DNA of 64,000 nucleotides from Galbibacter sp038433465 (GCF_038433465.1 NZ_JAESVF010000001.1:1-64000); one strand, 5' to 3'. Counted from the first letter of the stretch, positions 24,244 to 33,068 are shown. Numbers and translations are program-made. Notes: generated from the sequence alone by a model not told the origin.

Positions 24244-24960
24244 ATGAAACACAACTACAATAAGGTTCTATTTTTCAGCACATTGATTGCTTTGATAGGT
24301 TTTCCTTTATTAAGTTCTGCTCAAGATGAAGAGCCTGTAATTAACTTTAGTAAAGGGAAATGGCACACCGGGATAACCTTAAGTGTAAACACAGACGACG
24401 ATGACGATATAGAGAATATTCTTTTTAATATTTCTAAAAACGAACAAGAAAATTTTGAAATTAATTTTACTGGCGGATATTTTGTAAAAGACAATATGTC
24501 CATAGGATTACAGTACAGTTATTTAAAACATTCTCAAGATCTAAATTACCAAACCGACGATGAATCTCCTAGGTACCAATCGGCAAAATCTGTACATACG
24601 TTCACTGGTTTCCTCAGAAATTATTATCCTGTAACTGCCAATCATAGATTGAATTTTTTTAACGAAACTAATTTGGGAGTAGGCTTTGGAAATACAAATA
24701 CTAGGCATACCAAAAGTGAGGATGATATTACAAAAACTTTTAACGACGAATTTAATTTAAGACTAGGAGTGAAACCTGGCGTTGCTGTTATTTTAACTGA
24801 AGGCTTTGCTTTTGAAGTTGCTTTGAAATTATTAGGCCTTGACTATACACACTCAGACATTACCACAAATGGGATTAAACAAGGAAGCAGTTCTGACTTT
24901 AAACTCGATTTCGATATTTCACTATTATCGCTAGACTTCGGATTGGCATACTACTTTTAA
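24244..24960 (+). CDS. Outer-membrane beta-barrel family protein
   Basis: 238 residues with a signal peptide (about 1-27, ending LLSSAQ). The mature chain alternates polar and aromatic/hydrophobic residues as in small barrels (WHTGITLSVN, NFTGGYFVKDNMSIGLQYSY, HTFTGFLRNYYPV, FEVALKLLGLDY) and ends with the aromatic strand SLDFGLAYYF. It has a short acidic stretch (NTDDDDDIEN) that might bind cations. Its function is unknown. It precedes the PCMD lipoprotein gene by 30 bp and likely forms an operon with it. The 290-bp upstream gap has no exact promoter match. Confidence 0.8.
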   Translation: MKHNYNKVLFFSTLIALIGFPLLSSAQDEEPVINFSKGKWHTGITLSVNTDDDDDIENILFNISKNEQENFEINFTGGYFVKDNMSIGLQYSYLKHSQDLNYQTDDESPRYQSAKSVHTFTGFLRNYYPVTANHRLNFFNETNLGVGFGNTNTRHTKSEDDITKTFNDEFNLRLGVKPGVAVILTEGFAFEVALKLLGLDYTHSDITTNGIKQGSSSDFKLDFDISLLSLDFGLAYYF

Positions 24961-24990
24961 GCTCTTTCTATTAATTTAAACGCTGAAAAC

Positions 24991-26055
24991 ATGAAACCAT
25001 TTGTAACACTTTTTATCATTATTCTACTCTGCTCTGCTTGTGTAGATGAAGATTATTTTGGTTTAAGTAGTTCTGCAGATATTACCAATATCGAAGTTAG
25101 TTCACAAAGTGGTAATCCATACATCGATGCTATTAATGATTCAATTAGAATAGATGTTGCAAATGGCACTAACCTTGAAATTATCGTTATCCGAAGTCTG
25201 AAGTTATCTTCTTTTGCTACTGCAACAATTGCTGTTGGAGACACCCTCGATTTCACAAACGGCACCGTAATAACCAATATTACTGCGGAAGACAATACGG
25301 TTTCTCCTTGGATACTTTCGGTTTTTGAAATTGGAAGTCAACCACAAATCGATAATTCCGATTTTAGTGTTTGGCACAATGAAGGATCGTATCTTGATCC
25401 AGGAGTAGACGACGCTTCCTCTGTTTGGGGAACAAGTAATCCAGGAGTAGTTTTTGCCGGAATAGACCCCAATGCCGAGCAAGTTGAAATCACGCCCAAT
25501 AACTACGGTGTTAAACTAACTACACGCTACACCAGACTTGGCGCTGTTGTAAACAAACCTATTGCAGCTGGTTCTGTTTTTACTGGAGATTTTTTAGAAG
25601 ACAACATCAGCTTTAACAATCCGTTAGACGCTATTGAATTTGGAACACCTTTTACAGCCACTCCAACCTCCTTCAGCGTAGATTTTAAATACACTCCTGG
25701 GGAAACCAATATAGATGCAAATCAAAATAACCTCTCATACCCAGATACTGGAGACATGTATATTTTATTAGAGCGTCGCGAAGATAATATCACAAAACGA
25801 GTTGCTACAGCTTGGCACCGAATTGATGCAGAAACTGGAAGTGATTTACAAAACATTACTGTAGATTTTACTTATGGTGAACTCCCTGCAGACACTCCAA
25901 GTTACATGCTTCCGAAAGATGGCGAACTTTATGCTGAAACAAGCGAAACTCCTACGCATTTAGTAGCTGTGTTTACGTCGAGTGCAAATGGTGATTATTT
26001 TGAAGGAGCGGTAGGAAGTGAACTCATTATCGACAATGTCATACTCAATTATTAA
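24991..26055 (+). CDS. PCMD-domain lipoprotein (putative carbohydrate-binding)
   Basis: 354 residues. A hydrophobic N-terminus with LLCSAC places a probable lipidated Cys at 17. Residues about 20-110 form a beta-sandwich-like region; about 125-354 match the PCMD (putative carbohydrate metabolism domain, PF13201) family, including the DFSVWHNEGSYLDPG opening, FSVDFKYTPGE and the end SELIIDNVILNY. Family members bind Ca2+ and are thought to act on glycans at the cell surface. It sits between a barrel protein and a BCCT transporter on the same strand, so the three may serve uptake of one solute; this is inference from position. Confidence 0.8.
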   Translation: MKPFVTLFIIILLCSACVDEDYFGLSSSADITNIEVSSQSGNPYIDAINDSIRIDVANGTNLEIIVIRSLKLSSFATATIAVGDTLDFTNGTVITNITAEDNTVSPWILSVFEIGSQPQIDNSDFSVWHNEGSYLDPGVDDASSVWGTSNPGVVFAGIDPNAEQVEITPNNYGVKLTTRYTRLGAVVNKPIAAGSVFTGDFLEDNISFNNPLDAIEFGTPFTATPTSFSVDFKYTPGETNIDANQNNLSYPDTGDMYILLERREDNITKRVATAWHRIDAETGSDLQNITVDFTYGELPADTPSYMLPKDGELYAETSETPTHLVAVFTSSANGDYFEGAVGSELIIDNVILNY

Positions 26056-26122
26056 ATTATAAAATAAGAGCACTCTGCAAATTTTTAAAAACAAATTACT
26101 ATCCCTTTCTGTAAGTTCAATT

Positions 26123-27568
26123 TTGATACTTTCAGGAATCATTTTTGCATTTCCTACAAAAAGCTATGAATTCATTGAAAGTGCCTCATTATGGGTTCGA
26201 AGTTGGTTTGGGACTTATTACCTATACCTCGGATTTTTTTGTGTTATTTTTTTAATTGCATTGGCATTATCTCCCTTGGGAAAACTACGACTCGGAAAAG
26301 CTACCGACCGACCAGAATATTCTAGATGGGCATGGATTGCAATGCTATACAGTGCTGGCATGGGTGCCGGAATTTTGCTTCGAGCAGTTCAAGAGCCTGT
26401 GTACATGTACTTAAATCCACCAATTGAAGTTAATTTTGACAATCGAATCCTTGCCCTCGAATATACTTTTTTTCAATGGGGCTTCACGGCTTGGGCATTT
26501 TACGGTCTGTTCGGATTAGTTATTGGTTATTATTTATTCACCAAAAATAAATTAGGACGCGTAAGTACAACTGTACAACCTTTAATAAAGTCTCCCAAAC
26601 TATTAAGCAGTATCGATATTTTAGTGATTATAGCCACAATATTCGGACTTGTTGGAGCGATCGTTTTGGGAACTTCTCAAATTAATGGCGGACTCACACA
26701 TCTACTCAACAAAAATTTGAATCTTAGTTTTACTATTGGCTTAACTGTTGTTATCTGTGGTTTTGCCTTTTTATCTGCTTGGAAAGGCATTCACAAAGGC
26801 ATTAAAAACATTTCAAAAATAAACTTAATAGCAACAATTACATTGTTGATTTTTGTACTTCTACAAAGCGATATTATTACAATTTTAAAAGAATTCTGTA
26901 TCGCATTATTTTACTATATCAGAGATTTTGTTTCGCTGAGTTTAGCTTTAGGCAATTACAATCCTGGGAAAGATTTTTTAACAGATTGGACCTATTACTA
27001 CTGGGCATTTTGGTTAGCATGGGCTCCGTTCACCGGAGTATTTATAGCTCGAATCTCGAAAGGGAGAACCCTTCGAGAAATGTTACTTGGAGTTATGATA
27101 ATTCCCTCCCTCGGCACCTTTTTATGGTTTACAACTTTTGGAGAAAACGCTTTTCAATTAATCGAAAGTTGGAATGAATACAACAACGAATTTGGAAATG
27201 TTTTCACTTCCATCTTTGTCTTCTTCAAGCATTATCCGTTCCAATTTTTCATCAATACTTCCATCGTATTATTACTTATCGGCTTCCTACTTACTTCGGT
27301 TGATTCTGCCATTTTTGTATTAAGTATGTTTAGTGACAAAGGCAATCTCGAACCCAAAAAATCACACCGTATTATTTGGTCAATCGTTATTGCAATATTC
27401 AGTACTGCCATGCTTATTTTAGGAAATATAAAAGAAGATGTAGATATGCTAATAGCGCTCCAAAAAATACTCATTATAACTTCACTTCCTTTTGCGCTCT
27501 TTATTCCTATTATGAGTTTTTCATTTTTAAAACAGTTAGTTTCAAAGAAACGTTTATCTAAAAATTAA
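26123..27568 (+). CDS. BCCT family (betaine/choline/carnitine) transporter
   Basis: At least 481 residues with about twelve membrane segments. The Gly-rich motif YSAGMGAGILLRAVQEPVY and the WAFWLAWAPFTGVFIARIS block with KGRTLREM are diagnostic of BCCT carriers, which import quaternary amines with Na+ or H+ for osmoprotection. The start at 26123 is TTG and falls inside the first membrane segment; no ATG is available upstream before an in-frame stop at 26060, so the true start is probably a rare codon further upstream (CTG 26075 or ATT 26081). The protein lacks the long C-terminal osmosensor tail of BetP. Its 3' end overlaps the convergent carboxypeptidase gene by 15 bp. Confidence 0.88.
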   Translation: MILSGIIFAFPTKSYEFIESASLWVRSWFGTYYLYLGFFCVIFLIALALSPLGKLRLGKATDRPEYSRWAWIAMLYSAGMGAGILLRAVQEPVYMYLNPPIEVNFDNRILALEYTFFQWGFTAWAFYGLFGLVIGYYLFTKNKLGRVSTTVQPLIKSPKLLSSIDILVIIATIFGLVGAIVLGTSQINGGLTHLLNKNLNLSFTIGLTVVICGFAFLSAWKGIHKGIKNISKINLIATITLLIFVLLQSDIITILKEFCIALFYYIRDFVSLSLALGNYNPGKDFLTDWTYYYWAFWLAWAPFTGVFIARISKGRTLREMLLGVMIIPSLGTFLWFTTFGENAFQLIESWNEYNNEFGNVFTSIFVFFKHYPFQFFINTSIVLLLIGFLLTSVDSAIFVLSMFSDKGNLEPKKSHRIIWSIVIAIFSTAMLILGNIKEDVDMLIALQKILIITSLPFALFIPIMSFSFLKQLVSKKRLSKN

Positions 27569-29026
27569 AGCATTCCCAAAAGGTTTTTCTTCGGAAGACA
27601 AACTCACTAAATTTCCATTTATTACCAGGTACTCAAGTTTTCCATTTTTCTCCAAAAAGAAAGTTGGATTGGCACCAACATAAAACTTAATGTCTGTATT
27701 TTTTTCAGAAGAAATTACATGCAACGGAAACTGTACAGCATCTTTATCTTGCGGAAGATTTGAAACTTTCACAAAGGCATAGCCTTCCTTCAAAAGTGAA
27801 GCAACTCCCTTTTCAGTAACTGCCTGCAACGTAGAAAATGCTTCAGGATAAATTTTAGGAACAACTACTTTATAGGCTGAAGCATCAAACTCTTCATAAC
27901 CAAAATAAGTAGATAAATCGCCCATATCGGCAATATTAGCTTTGTAAAAATAACCAGACTCGGTATGTGCGGAAACTTCATTTTCATGAATTCCTAAATC
28001 TACTGTATAGGTATTTCCCAATAACGGATATTGCACTCCTGTAAGTTTTAAATCGAATAACTTTCGGTCGTTTTCTGGAATATTAAAATAATTATCTCTC
28101 GATATGGCTTTAAATTCTTCAGTAGCGATAGCGTGAATTGCCGAAAGAATCGTAACAAAATTCAACTTCCTAATGTGTTGTTTTTCTGGATCGTTTGGAT
28201 ATCCTCCAGACTCGATAAGTACCACACTTGTTCCCCATTTCTGAATGTTATCACCAAAAGCACGTGGTTCAAAATCATCGTTATACCTCCCAACTTGTCC
28301 GGGCGCATATTGCTGTAAAATATCATTCATGTACGCAATGAGTTTCATGGCGTTTCCACGAGTTTCATTTACATCTTTTTCGTAATTATACGCTGGCGCC
28401 AAGTACGAAATAGTTGCAGGTTTTGGAGTTCGATTGGCGTTGTAATACGTACTTTGATCGTGTAAATTAAATCCGAAGTCGGCATTCAAACTATCGCGAA
28501 TGCGTTTTAAAGTTTTACTCTCTGGCGATTGCAAACGAAGTGCGTCTCTATTAATATCTACTCCCAAGGCGTTTCTTCGAGTAAACATTTCAGCGCCATC
28601 TGGATTTAACATCGGAAGAAAATGAATTCGCAATTTCGATAGCATTTCTTTTTTTTCTTGCTGAAAATCATCGGCTTTAAAAAAATTAAAAATATCAAAA
28701 ATTGCCATGGTTGCTGTCGACTCATCTCCGTGCATTTGCGACCATAAAAAAACATCTATATCACCTTCTCCAAAACTTATCAAGTTTAAGCTTTTACCCT
28801 TAATTGAAGTTCCTACCTTTTGCACGGTAAAAAAGTCATTGCCTTTTAAATTACTTATTAAAGGCATTATTTTACTATGTGTAAACCTTCTCTTTGTAAT
28901 ACTCTGTTCTTTGTAAGTATCGTAATTATCGAAAAGTTGTTGGTAGAAATCTTGGGCAGAAAGCAAAGAACTACTTCCTATAAAAACTATAACAAGTACA
29001 ATGTTTTTAAAACAACGAGTGTTCAT
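27554..29026 (-). CDS. M14 family zinc carboxypeptidase, secreted
   Basis: 490 residues with a signal peptide ending LLSAQ. Zinc ligands fit the M14 pattern HxxE...H: H99 and E102 in MHGDESTAT, and H189 in FNLHDQST. NPDGAE (141-146), DINRD (157-161) and the likely catalytic Glu E272 in VVLIESGG are also present. M14 enzymes remove C-terminal amino acids from peptides or cleave gamma-D-Glu bonds in peptidoglycan; which applies is not clear. A C-terminal domain of about 180 residues follows. The gene is 13 bp downstream of a peptidoglycan amidase on the same strand, which makes a cell-wall role plausible, and it overlaps the BCCT gene end. Confidence 0.88.
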   Translation of the reverse strand: MNTRCFKNIVLVIVFIGSSSLLSAQDFYQQLFDNYDTYKEQSITKRRFTHSKIMPLISNLKGNDFFTVQKVGTSIKGKSLNLISFGEGDIDVFLWSQMHGDESTATMAIFDIFNFFKADDFQQEKKEMLSKLRIHFLPMLNPDGAEMFTRRNALGVDINRDALRLQSPESKTLKRIRDSLNADFGFNLHDQSTYYNANRTPKPATISYLAPAYNYEKDVNETRGNAMKLIAYMNDILQQYAPGQVGRYNDDFEPRAFGDNIQKWGTSVVLIESGGYPNDPEKQHIRKLNFVTILSAIHAIATEEFKAISRDNYFNIPENDRKLFDLKLTGVQYPLLGNTYTVDLGIHENEVSAHTESGYFYKANIADMGDLSTYFGYEEFDASAYKVVVPKIYPEAFSTLQAVTEKGVASLLKEGYAFVKVSNLPQDKDAVQFPLHVISSEKNTDIKFYVGANPTFFLEKNGKLEYLVINGNLVSLSSEEKPFGNALIFR

Positions 29027-29039
29027 AAATTAATGCGGT

Positions 29040-29711
29040 TTAATTAGGTATGGGTTTAAAATTCAATTGAGCAGTACGGTTTCGAATGGCTTCCATAAAC
29101 TCCTTATTCGGGTCAGTTTTAACCGTTCGGTAGCCTTTATCTTTCTCCAACCAAAGCTCTGTATTTTCAAAACGTTGGTATTCATAATGCCCAATAACAT
29201 ATTCAATTGGGTATTTTCTTTTTAAATATTTTATCAGCTTAACATTTGCATTTAACTGCGCTTTGGTAAGTGGCATATCTGGCCCTCCTACATTTTCAAT
29301 TCCGATAGCGCAATGGTTAAGCCCAATTACATGGCGCGCCATGGTAGTTTCTGGCATCAAACTATAAATCAATCCATCTCTATCGATTACAAATTGCGAT
29401 GAAACATTTAAACTTCCTGCTCCAGAAATTGCTTTGCGACTGCTCGGCAAATGCGTGTCGTAAAAGGCATCTATTGTTTTTTGAAAAGTTGGTATTTCCG
29501 TCCAATGCACCACCACCATCTTCGGAACAATTGTTGGCGTTTCTTGCTCAATTCCGTAGTGCTCTTTCATATATTCAATAGTAAGATCTTCACGCTCTTG
29601 ATCGAATACAATATGCTCCTGAAAAATTGTAGGCCCACAAGATACGCACAACATCAATACGAATATAAATATGTAATTTTTAAACATCCCCAATGTTTTA
29701 TACATTTCCAT
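29040..29711 (-). CDS. N-acetylmuramoyl-L-alanine amidase (Amidase_2), lipoprotein
   Basis: 223 residues. The signal peptide ends CVSC (Cys25, likely lipidated). Amidase_2 features: zinc ligands H69 (VVVHWTE), H175 (VIGHYEY) and D200 (KTDPNKEF), plus ARHVIGLNHCAIGIENVGG in the middle. These enzymes cut the bond between muramic acid and L-Ala of peptidoglycan. The Asp in the third ligand place replaces the Cys of T7 lysozyme, as in AmpD-type members. M3 or M9 may be the true start; all precede the hydrophobic core. It is likely cotranscribed with the M14 carboxypeptidase (13-bp gap), suggesting joint wall turnover. Confidence 0.9.
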   Translation of the reverse strand: MEMYKTLGMFKNYIFIFVLMLCVSCGPTIFQEHIVFDQEREDLTIEYMKEHYGIEQETPTIVPKMVVVHWTEIPTFQKTIDAFYDTHLPSSRKAISGAGSLNVSSQFVIDRDGLIYSLMPETTMARHVIGLNHCAIGIENVGGPDMPLTKAQLNANVKLIKYLKRKYPIEYVIGHYEYQRFENTELWLEKDKGYRTVKTDPNKEFMEAIRNRTAQLNFKPIPN

Positions 29712-29782
29712 TAAGATAAGAATAAGTTTTTATTTTGAATTGATTTTAGAATATTTTCTTTAAATCTCAATTTTAAGAAATC

Positions 29783-29813
29783 AAAAAAAGGACTACCATT
29801 GGCAATCCTTTTT
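29783..29813 (-). terminator. Terminator after cysH
   Basis: GGACTACCA (29790-29798) and TGGCAATCC (29800-29808) pair on the minus-strand RNA with two G-U wobbles, followed by a T-run of seven. It lies about 27 bp past the cysH stop. Confidence 0.7.
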
Positions 29814-29839
29814 ATATACGTTTTATTTGATAATTAAGA

Positions 29840-30451
29840 TTAACTCACGTGCAAACCACATTCTCTATTTTCTAAAACCTTTGTTGGATCGAAGTAATTA
29901 AATTCGTTTTCAAGCTGATGTTTCTCCAAATACGCATCCAATTCTTCATCTGTATAATAAAAAAACGGACTCACTTTCAACACGCCATCATTGCCTTTTG
30001 TAACAATATCTAAGCTATCGCGAAAAGCGGTTTGTCCTTTTCGTAAGTTGGTAAACCAAACATCGGGTTTAATTTCTGTCATTGCTCTTTTAAAAGGCTC
30101 CAACTTTACTTGATCGGTAAACACTTTGTGCAGTGGGTCTTCGATACTCGGAATCCCCATCACCATATTTCTATGCGCCACAGTTTGTTTTGGCACGTAT
30201 AGTTTAATGTTTAACGCCAAAGATTTAATCAACCTCTCTGCGTGTAAATACGTTTTATTGGTATTGTAACCGGTATCACACCAAATTACAGGAATATCTT
30301 TTTCTTCTGAAGTAACAGCGTGCAGGATGCTCGCTTCATACGGACGAAAATTTGTGGTAACTACTGGATTTTCTCCTTGCGCTAGCGCCCATTGCACAAT
30401 TTCCGAAGGAGATTTATCTTTTAAAAGTTTATTTATTGCTACTAAATCCAT
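29840..30451 (-). CDS. cysH: Phosphoadenosine phosphosulfate (PAPS) reductase family protein
   Basis: Reduces PAPS or APS to sulfite for cysteine synthesis in the cytosol. 203 residues, shorter than E. coli CysH (244). TTNFRPYEASIL forms the PP-loop-type nucleotide site, VIWCDTGYNTNKTY and WFTNLRKGQTAFR are family blocks, and the C-terminal catalytic motif is ECGLH. The CC...CxxC pairs of 4Fe-4S APS reductases are absent, which points to the PAPS-using, cluster-free type. A -7 element (TATCTTTG) with a possible operator is just upstream, and an Rrf2 regulator gene is next upstream on the same strand. Confidence 0.9.
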   Translation of the reverse strand: MDLVAINKLLKDKSPSEIVQWALAQGENPVVTTNFRPYEASILHAVTSEEKDIPVIWCDTGYNTNKTYLHAERLIKSLALNIKLYVPKQTVAHRNMVMGIPSIEDPLHKVFTDQVKLEPFKRAMTEIKPDVWFTNLRKGQTAFRDSLDIVTKGNDGVLKVSPFFYYTDEELDAYLEKHQLENEFNYFDPTKVLENRECGLHVS

Positions 30452-30474
30452 AATACATTGTTCTAACTAAAGAA

Positions 30475-30482
30475 CAAAGATA
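30475..30482 (-). promoter_or_regulatory. cysH: Candidate -7 element for cysH
   Basis: The minus strand reads TATCTTTG, a TAnnTTTG match, 24 nt upstream of the ATG. Directly upstream lies CCTACTAAATCACTAGAGTA, with TACT/AGTA ends complementary; this could be a regulator site. Confidence 0.5.
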
Positions 30483-30559
30483 TTAATACTCTAGTGATTT
30501 AGTAGGTTTTTAACAGAAAAATCACATTAAAAAAATACAACTACCTAAAAAATAACAAC

Positions 30560-30985
30560 TTAGACAATCGTTGTAGATTTTGTTAAATCAGCTAAAGTTT
30601 TGTTTTCCAATACTTTTAGTGTACTATCTCTAACTTCAATCATCAGTCTACTCAACGAACATTCTTCCTCATTTTTACAGTCATCGCACTTTTCGTAAAA
30701 ATTTAAACTCACGCAAGGCAACATTGCAATAGGCCCTTCCAATACTCGTATCAACGAGGCAACGGTAATTTTTTCTGGTTCGCGAATAAGGTAATAACCT
30801 CCTCCTTTTCCTTTTTTAGAGCCTAAAAAACCACTATTTTTTAACTGAAGAAGAATTATTTCTAGAAACTTTTTGGAGATATTTTCTTGTTCTGCAATTT
30901 CAGAAATAAGCACTGGGCTTTTGCTCTCCTTTTTTGCCATGTAAGTAAGTGCCTTTAAGCCGTATTTTGTTTTTTTCGAAAGCAT
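30560..30985 (-). CDS. Rrf2 family transcriptional regulator with Cys cluster
   Basis: 141 residues. Winged helix at the N-terminus (KTKYGLKALTYMA, ISEIAEQENISKKFLEIILLQL, then the wing GKGGGYYL). A Cys cluster follows at about 97-116 (CVSLNFYEKCDDCKNEEEC), which in IscR- and NsrR-type Rrf2 proteins binds an iron-sulfur cluster. Here there are four Cys, so cluster binding is plausible but not shown. By family, Rrf2 proteins sense Fe-S status, nitric oxide or cysteine (CymR). Its place upstream of cysH suggests control of sulfate assimilation. It is 33 bp downstream of the ctlX stop. Confidence 0.88.
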   Translation of the reverse strand: MLSKKTKYGLKALTYMAKKESKSPVLISEIAEQENISKKFLEIILLQLKNSGFLGSKKGKGGGYYLIREPEKITVASLIRVLEGPIAMLPCVSLNFYEKCDDCKNEEECSLSRLMIEVRDSTLKVLENKTLADLTKSTTIV

Positions 30986-31018
30986 ATTTTTAAATCTATT
31001 CGCTGTTCTCTAAAGATA

Positions 31019-31951
31019 CTATTTTTTTGGAAGAAATATCTCAGCCATCATACATCGAGCACTTCCACCGCCACAAGTTTCAATAGTTGTTAAGTCGCCA
31101 GATAAAATGGTTGCATATTTTTCAATTGAATTTATTTGTCCTGGAGTTAAACTTTGACGCGCTGATTGGCTCATCACCAAAAACTTTTCACCTGTGTTAG
31201 ATTGTACTTCGAGCATATTACCAGCAAAACTATTCATTTGTTTTTCTGAAATTGTAATGATTTCTTTCCCGTCGGTCTTTAAATGAGTAAGTACATTTTT
31301 ACGTTCTTTTTTATCGTCGATACTATCGGTACAAATAATTGCAAAATCATCGCCAACACACATCATTACATTGGTATGGTAAATTGGTTTTCTTTCGCCA
31401 TCAACATCTTGATTGGCTGTAAAAACCACCGGGAAATATTCAAAATCTTCGCAAAATTCAATAAACAAATCCTCATCGGCTCTAGGAGAAAGTGCGCAAT
31501 AAGCTTTGCGATTTACTCTGTCTAAAATTACACTTCCAGTTCCTTCCAAAAACACTTCTTCCTCTTCCGCAACGGTATAATCCATTACGTTTTCGATATG
31601 GAAATTATGTTCTTCTAAAATATTCAAAATATCTTCGCGACGCTCATTCCTTCTATTTTCAGCAAACATCGGATATAAAGTAACCGTACCATCTTCGTGC
31701 GTAGAAATCCAATTGTTTGGAAAAATTGAATCTGGCGTATCTGGATTTGGAGTGTCTTGAACCACAATAATATTTATCCCTGCATTTTTCAACTTTTCCA
31801 CAAAAGCATCAAACTCATTTTGGGCTTTGGTATTTATCGCCTCATTGAGCATATCGATATCCTCTTGGAAGTAATTATTAACTGCAGTTTGTTCGTTCAT
31901 TCGAAAACGAATTGGACGAACCATTAAAATAGTATTGGTAATTTGACTCAT
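31019..31951 (-). CDS. ctlX: Citrulline utilization hydrolase CtlX (amidinotransferase fold)
   Basis: 310 residues from the ATG at 31951 (MSQITNTILMVRPIRFRMNEQT), the usual family N-terminus; an in-frame TTG eight codons upstream (31975) is less likely. Features of the guanidino-modifying superfamily: DSIFPNNWISTHEDGTVTLYPM, FLEGTGSVILDR, the His in YHTNVMMCVG and the nucleophile Cys in GGGSARCMMAEIFL near the C-terminus. CtlX-type proteins are named for citrulline use by an amidohydrolase reaction; the exact activity here is inferred. It lies 73 bp downstream of a second enzyme of the same superfamily on the same strand, and just upstream of the Rrf2 gene. Confidence 0.85.
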   Translation of the reverse strand: MSQITNTILMVRPIRFRMNEQTAVNNYFQEDIDMLNEAINTKAQNEFDAFVEKLKNAGINIIVVQDTPNPDTPDSIFPNNWISTHEDGTVTLYPMFAENRRNERREDILNILEEHNFHIENVMDYTVAEEEEVFLEGTGSVILDRVNRKAYCALSPRADEDLFIEFCEDFEYFPVVFTANQDVDGERKPIYHTNVMMCVGDDFAIICTDSIDDKKERKNVLTHLKTDGKEIITISEKQMNSFAGNMLEVQSNTGEKFLVMSQSARQSLTPGQINSIEKYATILSGDLTTIETCGGGSARCMMAEIFLPKK

Positions 31952-32024
31952 TAGCTTGTTAAATTTATCGCGCAAAGCTACAAAGAAAGTTAGAGAGTAA
32001 ACAAAAAAAGTATTTACAGAGCTA

Positions 32025-32945
32025 TTAGTTGTTTGCCCGAATTAAAGGCATGGTTGAACAACGTAAAAGTCCTTCTTGTTTTGAGATTTCGGCATACGGA
32101 ATTTCTTCCACTGTAAAACCATTTTCACGCAACCAAGTATTCAATCTGGTAAAGCTTTTTTCTGAAACTACAACTTCAGGAGCAATTGAAAATACATTGC
32201 TAAACATATGATACATTTCGTATTTATCGATATGAAATAGGTTTTCCTTTCCGAATAAATCTACCAAATACTGATAATCTGCTTCGTTTCTAAACCCTTC
32301 TTTATGGATAATTGCTTTGTCTTTCCCGACTGGTTGAAAACAACAATCTAGATGTAATGCATTATCTCTAGCGATGGTATTCGACTTGTTTAAATCGAAT
32401 TCTTTTACAATTTTGTTCGGAAACATTTCTTTGATAAAATTCACTCCGTGCATATTGGTGCGCGCAGTAATCAAGTCGGCATAATCGCTGCCTTTGTATG
32501 TTCCTATAAAAATATGATCATTCCAAAGCATTACATCACCACCCTCAATGTGAACTTCTTCTGGCGGAGTAATCACTTTTGAAGGTTCTATTTGATTTAT
32601 AATGTATTGAATGGCTTCCAACTCCTGCTCGCGGTCTGGAAGTATGTTTGATTTTATAAAATAATCATCAATAACAAATGCAATATCTCTTGAAAAAATT
32701 TGATTACAATTCTCAATTAATTCTGGACGATACACTTGCACATCATATTTTTCGAAAACTGTGTTAAAAGCTTCCATTTCTGGCACCATATCTTCTTCCT
32801 TCGGATAGGTTCCTGCCTTAATATATTCCAACGATTTTGGGTCGTAAGCTTCGGATACCGTTGGCGTAGGTCCGTTGCTTTTGGCAGTACCCAAAACAAC
32901 TGCCTTTAGTTTTGAAGTTTCATTTGTTACATGTAGTTTCAACAT
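32025..32945 (-). CDS. Dimethylarginine dimethylaminohydrolase / arginine deiminase-like protein
   Basis: 306 residues of the guanidino-group-modifying (pentein) superfamily: IFSRDIAFVIDDYF, HIEGGDVMLW (substrate-binding Glu and Asp), ALHLDCCFQPV with the catalytic His, and the nucleophile Cys in LRCSTMPL at the C-terminus. Such enzymes hydrolyse arginine or methylarginine to citrulline. Substrate choice cannot be read from the sequence. It precedes ctlX, so the two could make and then use citrulline; this is inference. The start MLKLHVTNETSKLKAVVLG is canonical for the family. Confidence 0.82.
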   Translation of the reverse strand: MLKLHVTNETSKLKAVVLGTAKSNGPTPTVSEAYDPKSLEYIKAGTYPKEEDMVPEMEAFNTVFEKYDVQVYRPELIENCNQIFSRDIAFVIDDYFIKSNILPDREQELEAIQYIINQIEPSKVITPPEEVHIEGGDVMLWNDHIFIGTYKGSDYADLITARTNMHGVNFIKEMFPNKIVKEFDLNKSNTIARDNALHLDCCFQPVGKDKAIIHKEGFRNEADYQYLVDLFGKENLFHIDKYEMYHMFSNVFSIAPEVVVSEKSFTRLNTWLRENGFTVEEIPYAEISKQEGLLRCSTMPLIRANN

Positions 32946-33013
32946 ATATCTCTGTTTTTTGGAGGCTTTAATTTAAATGGTTCCTCAAAAATATCATTAT
33001 TAATTGAGATAAA

Positions 33014-33048
33014 ACAAAAAAGGGGATGTTATGCAAAACATCCCCTTT
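33014..33048 (-). terminator. Rho-independent terminator after gltA
   Basis: AAAGGGGATGTT pairs with AACATCCCCTTT around ATGCAA. On the minus strand it is followed by a T-rich tract. It lies about 20 bp past the gltA stop. Confidence 0.9.
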
Positions 33049-33068
33049 GAAATTATATTGTTTTTGAA

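Noticed and set aside
27554..27568. Possible frameshift at the BCCT/carboxypeptidase junction
   Set aside because: Both reading frames end normally; a 15-bp convergent overlap is compatible with two intact genes.
31952..31975. Longer start for ctlX (TTG)
   Set aside because: The extra eight residues are not part of the family N-terminus and ATG 31951 is available.
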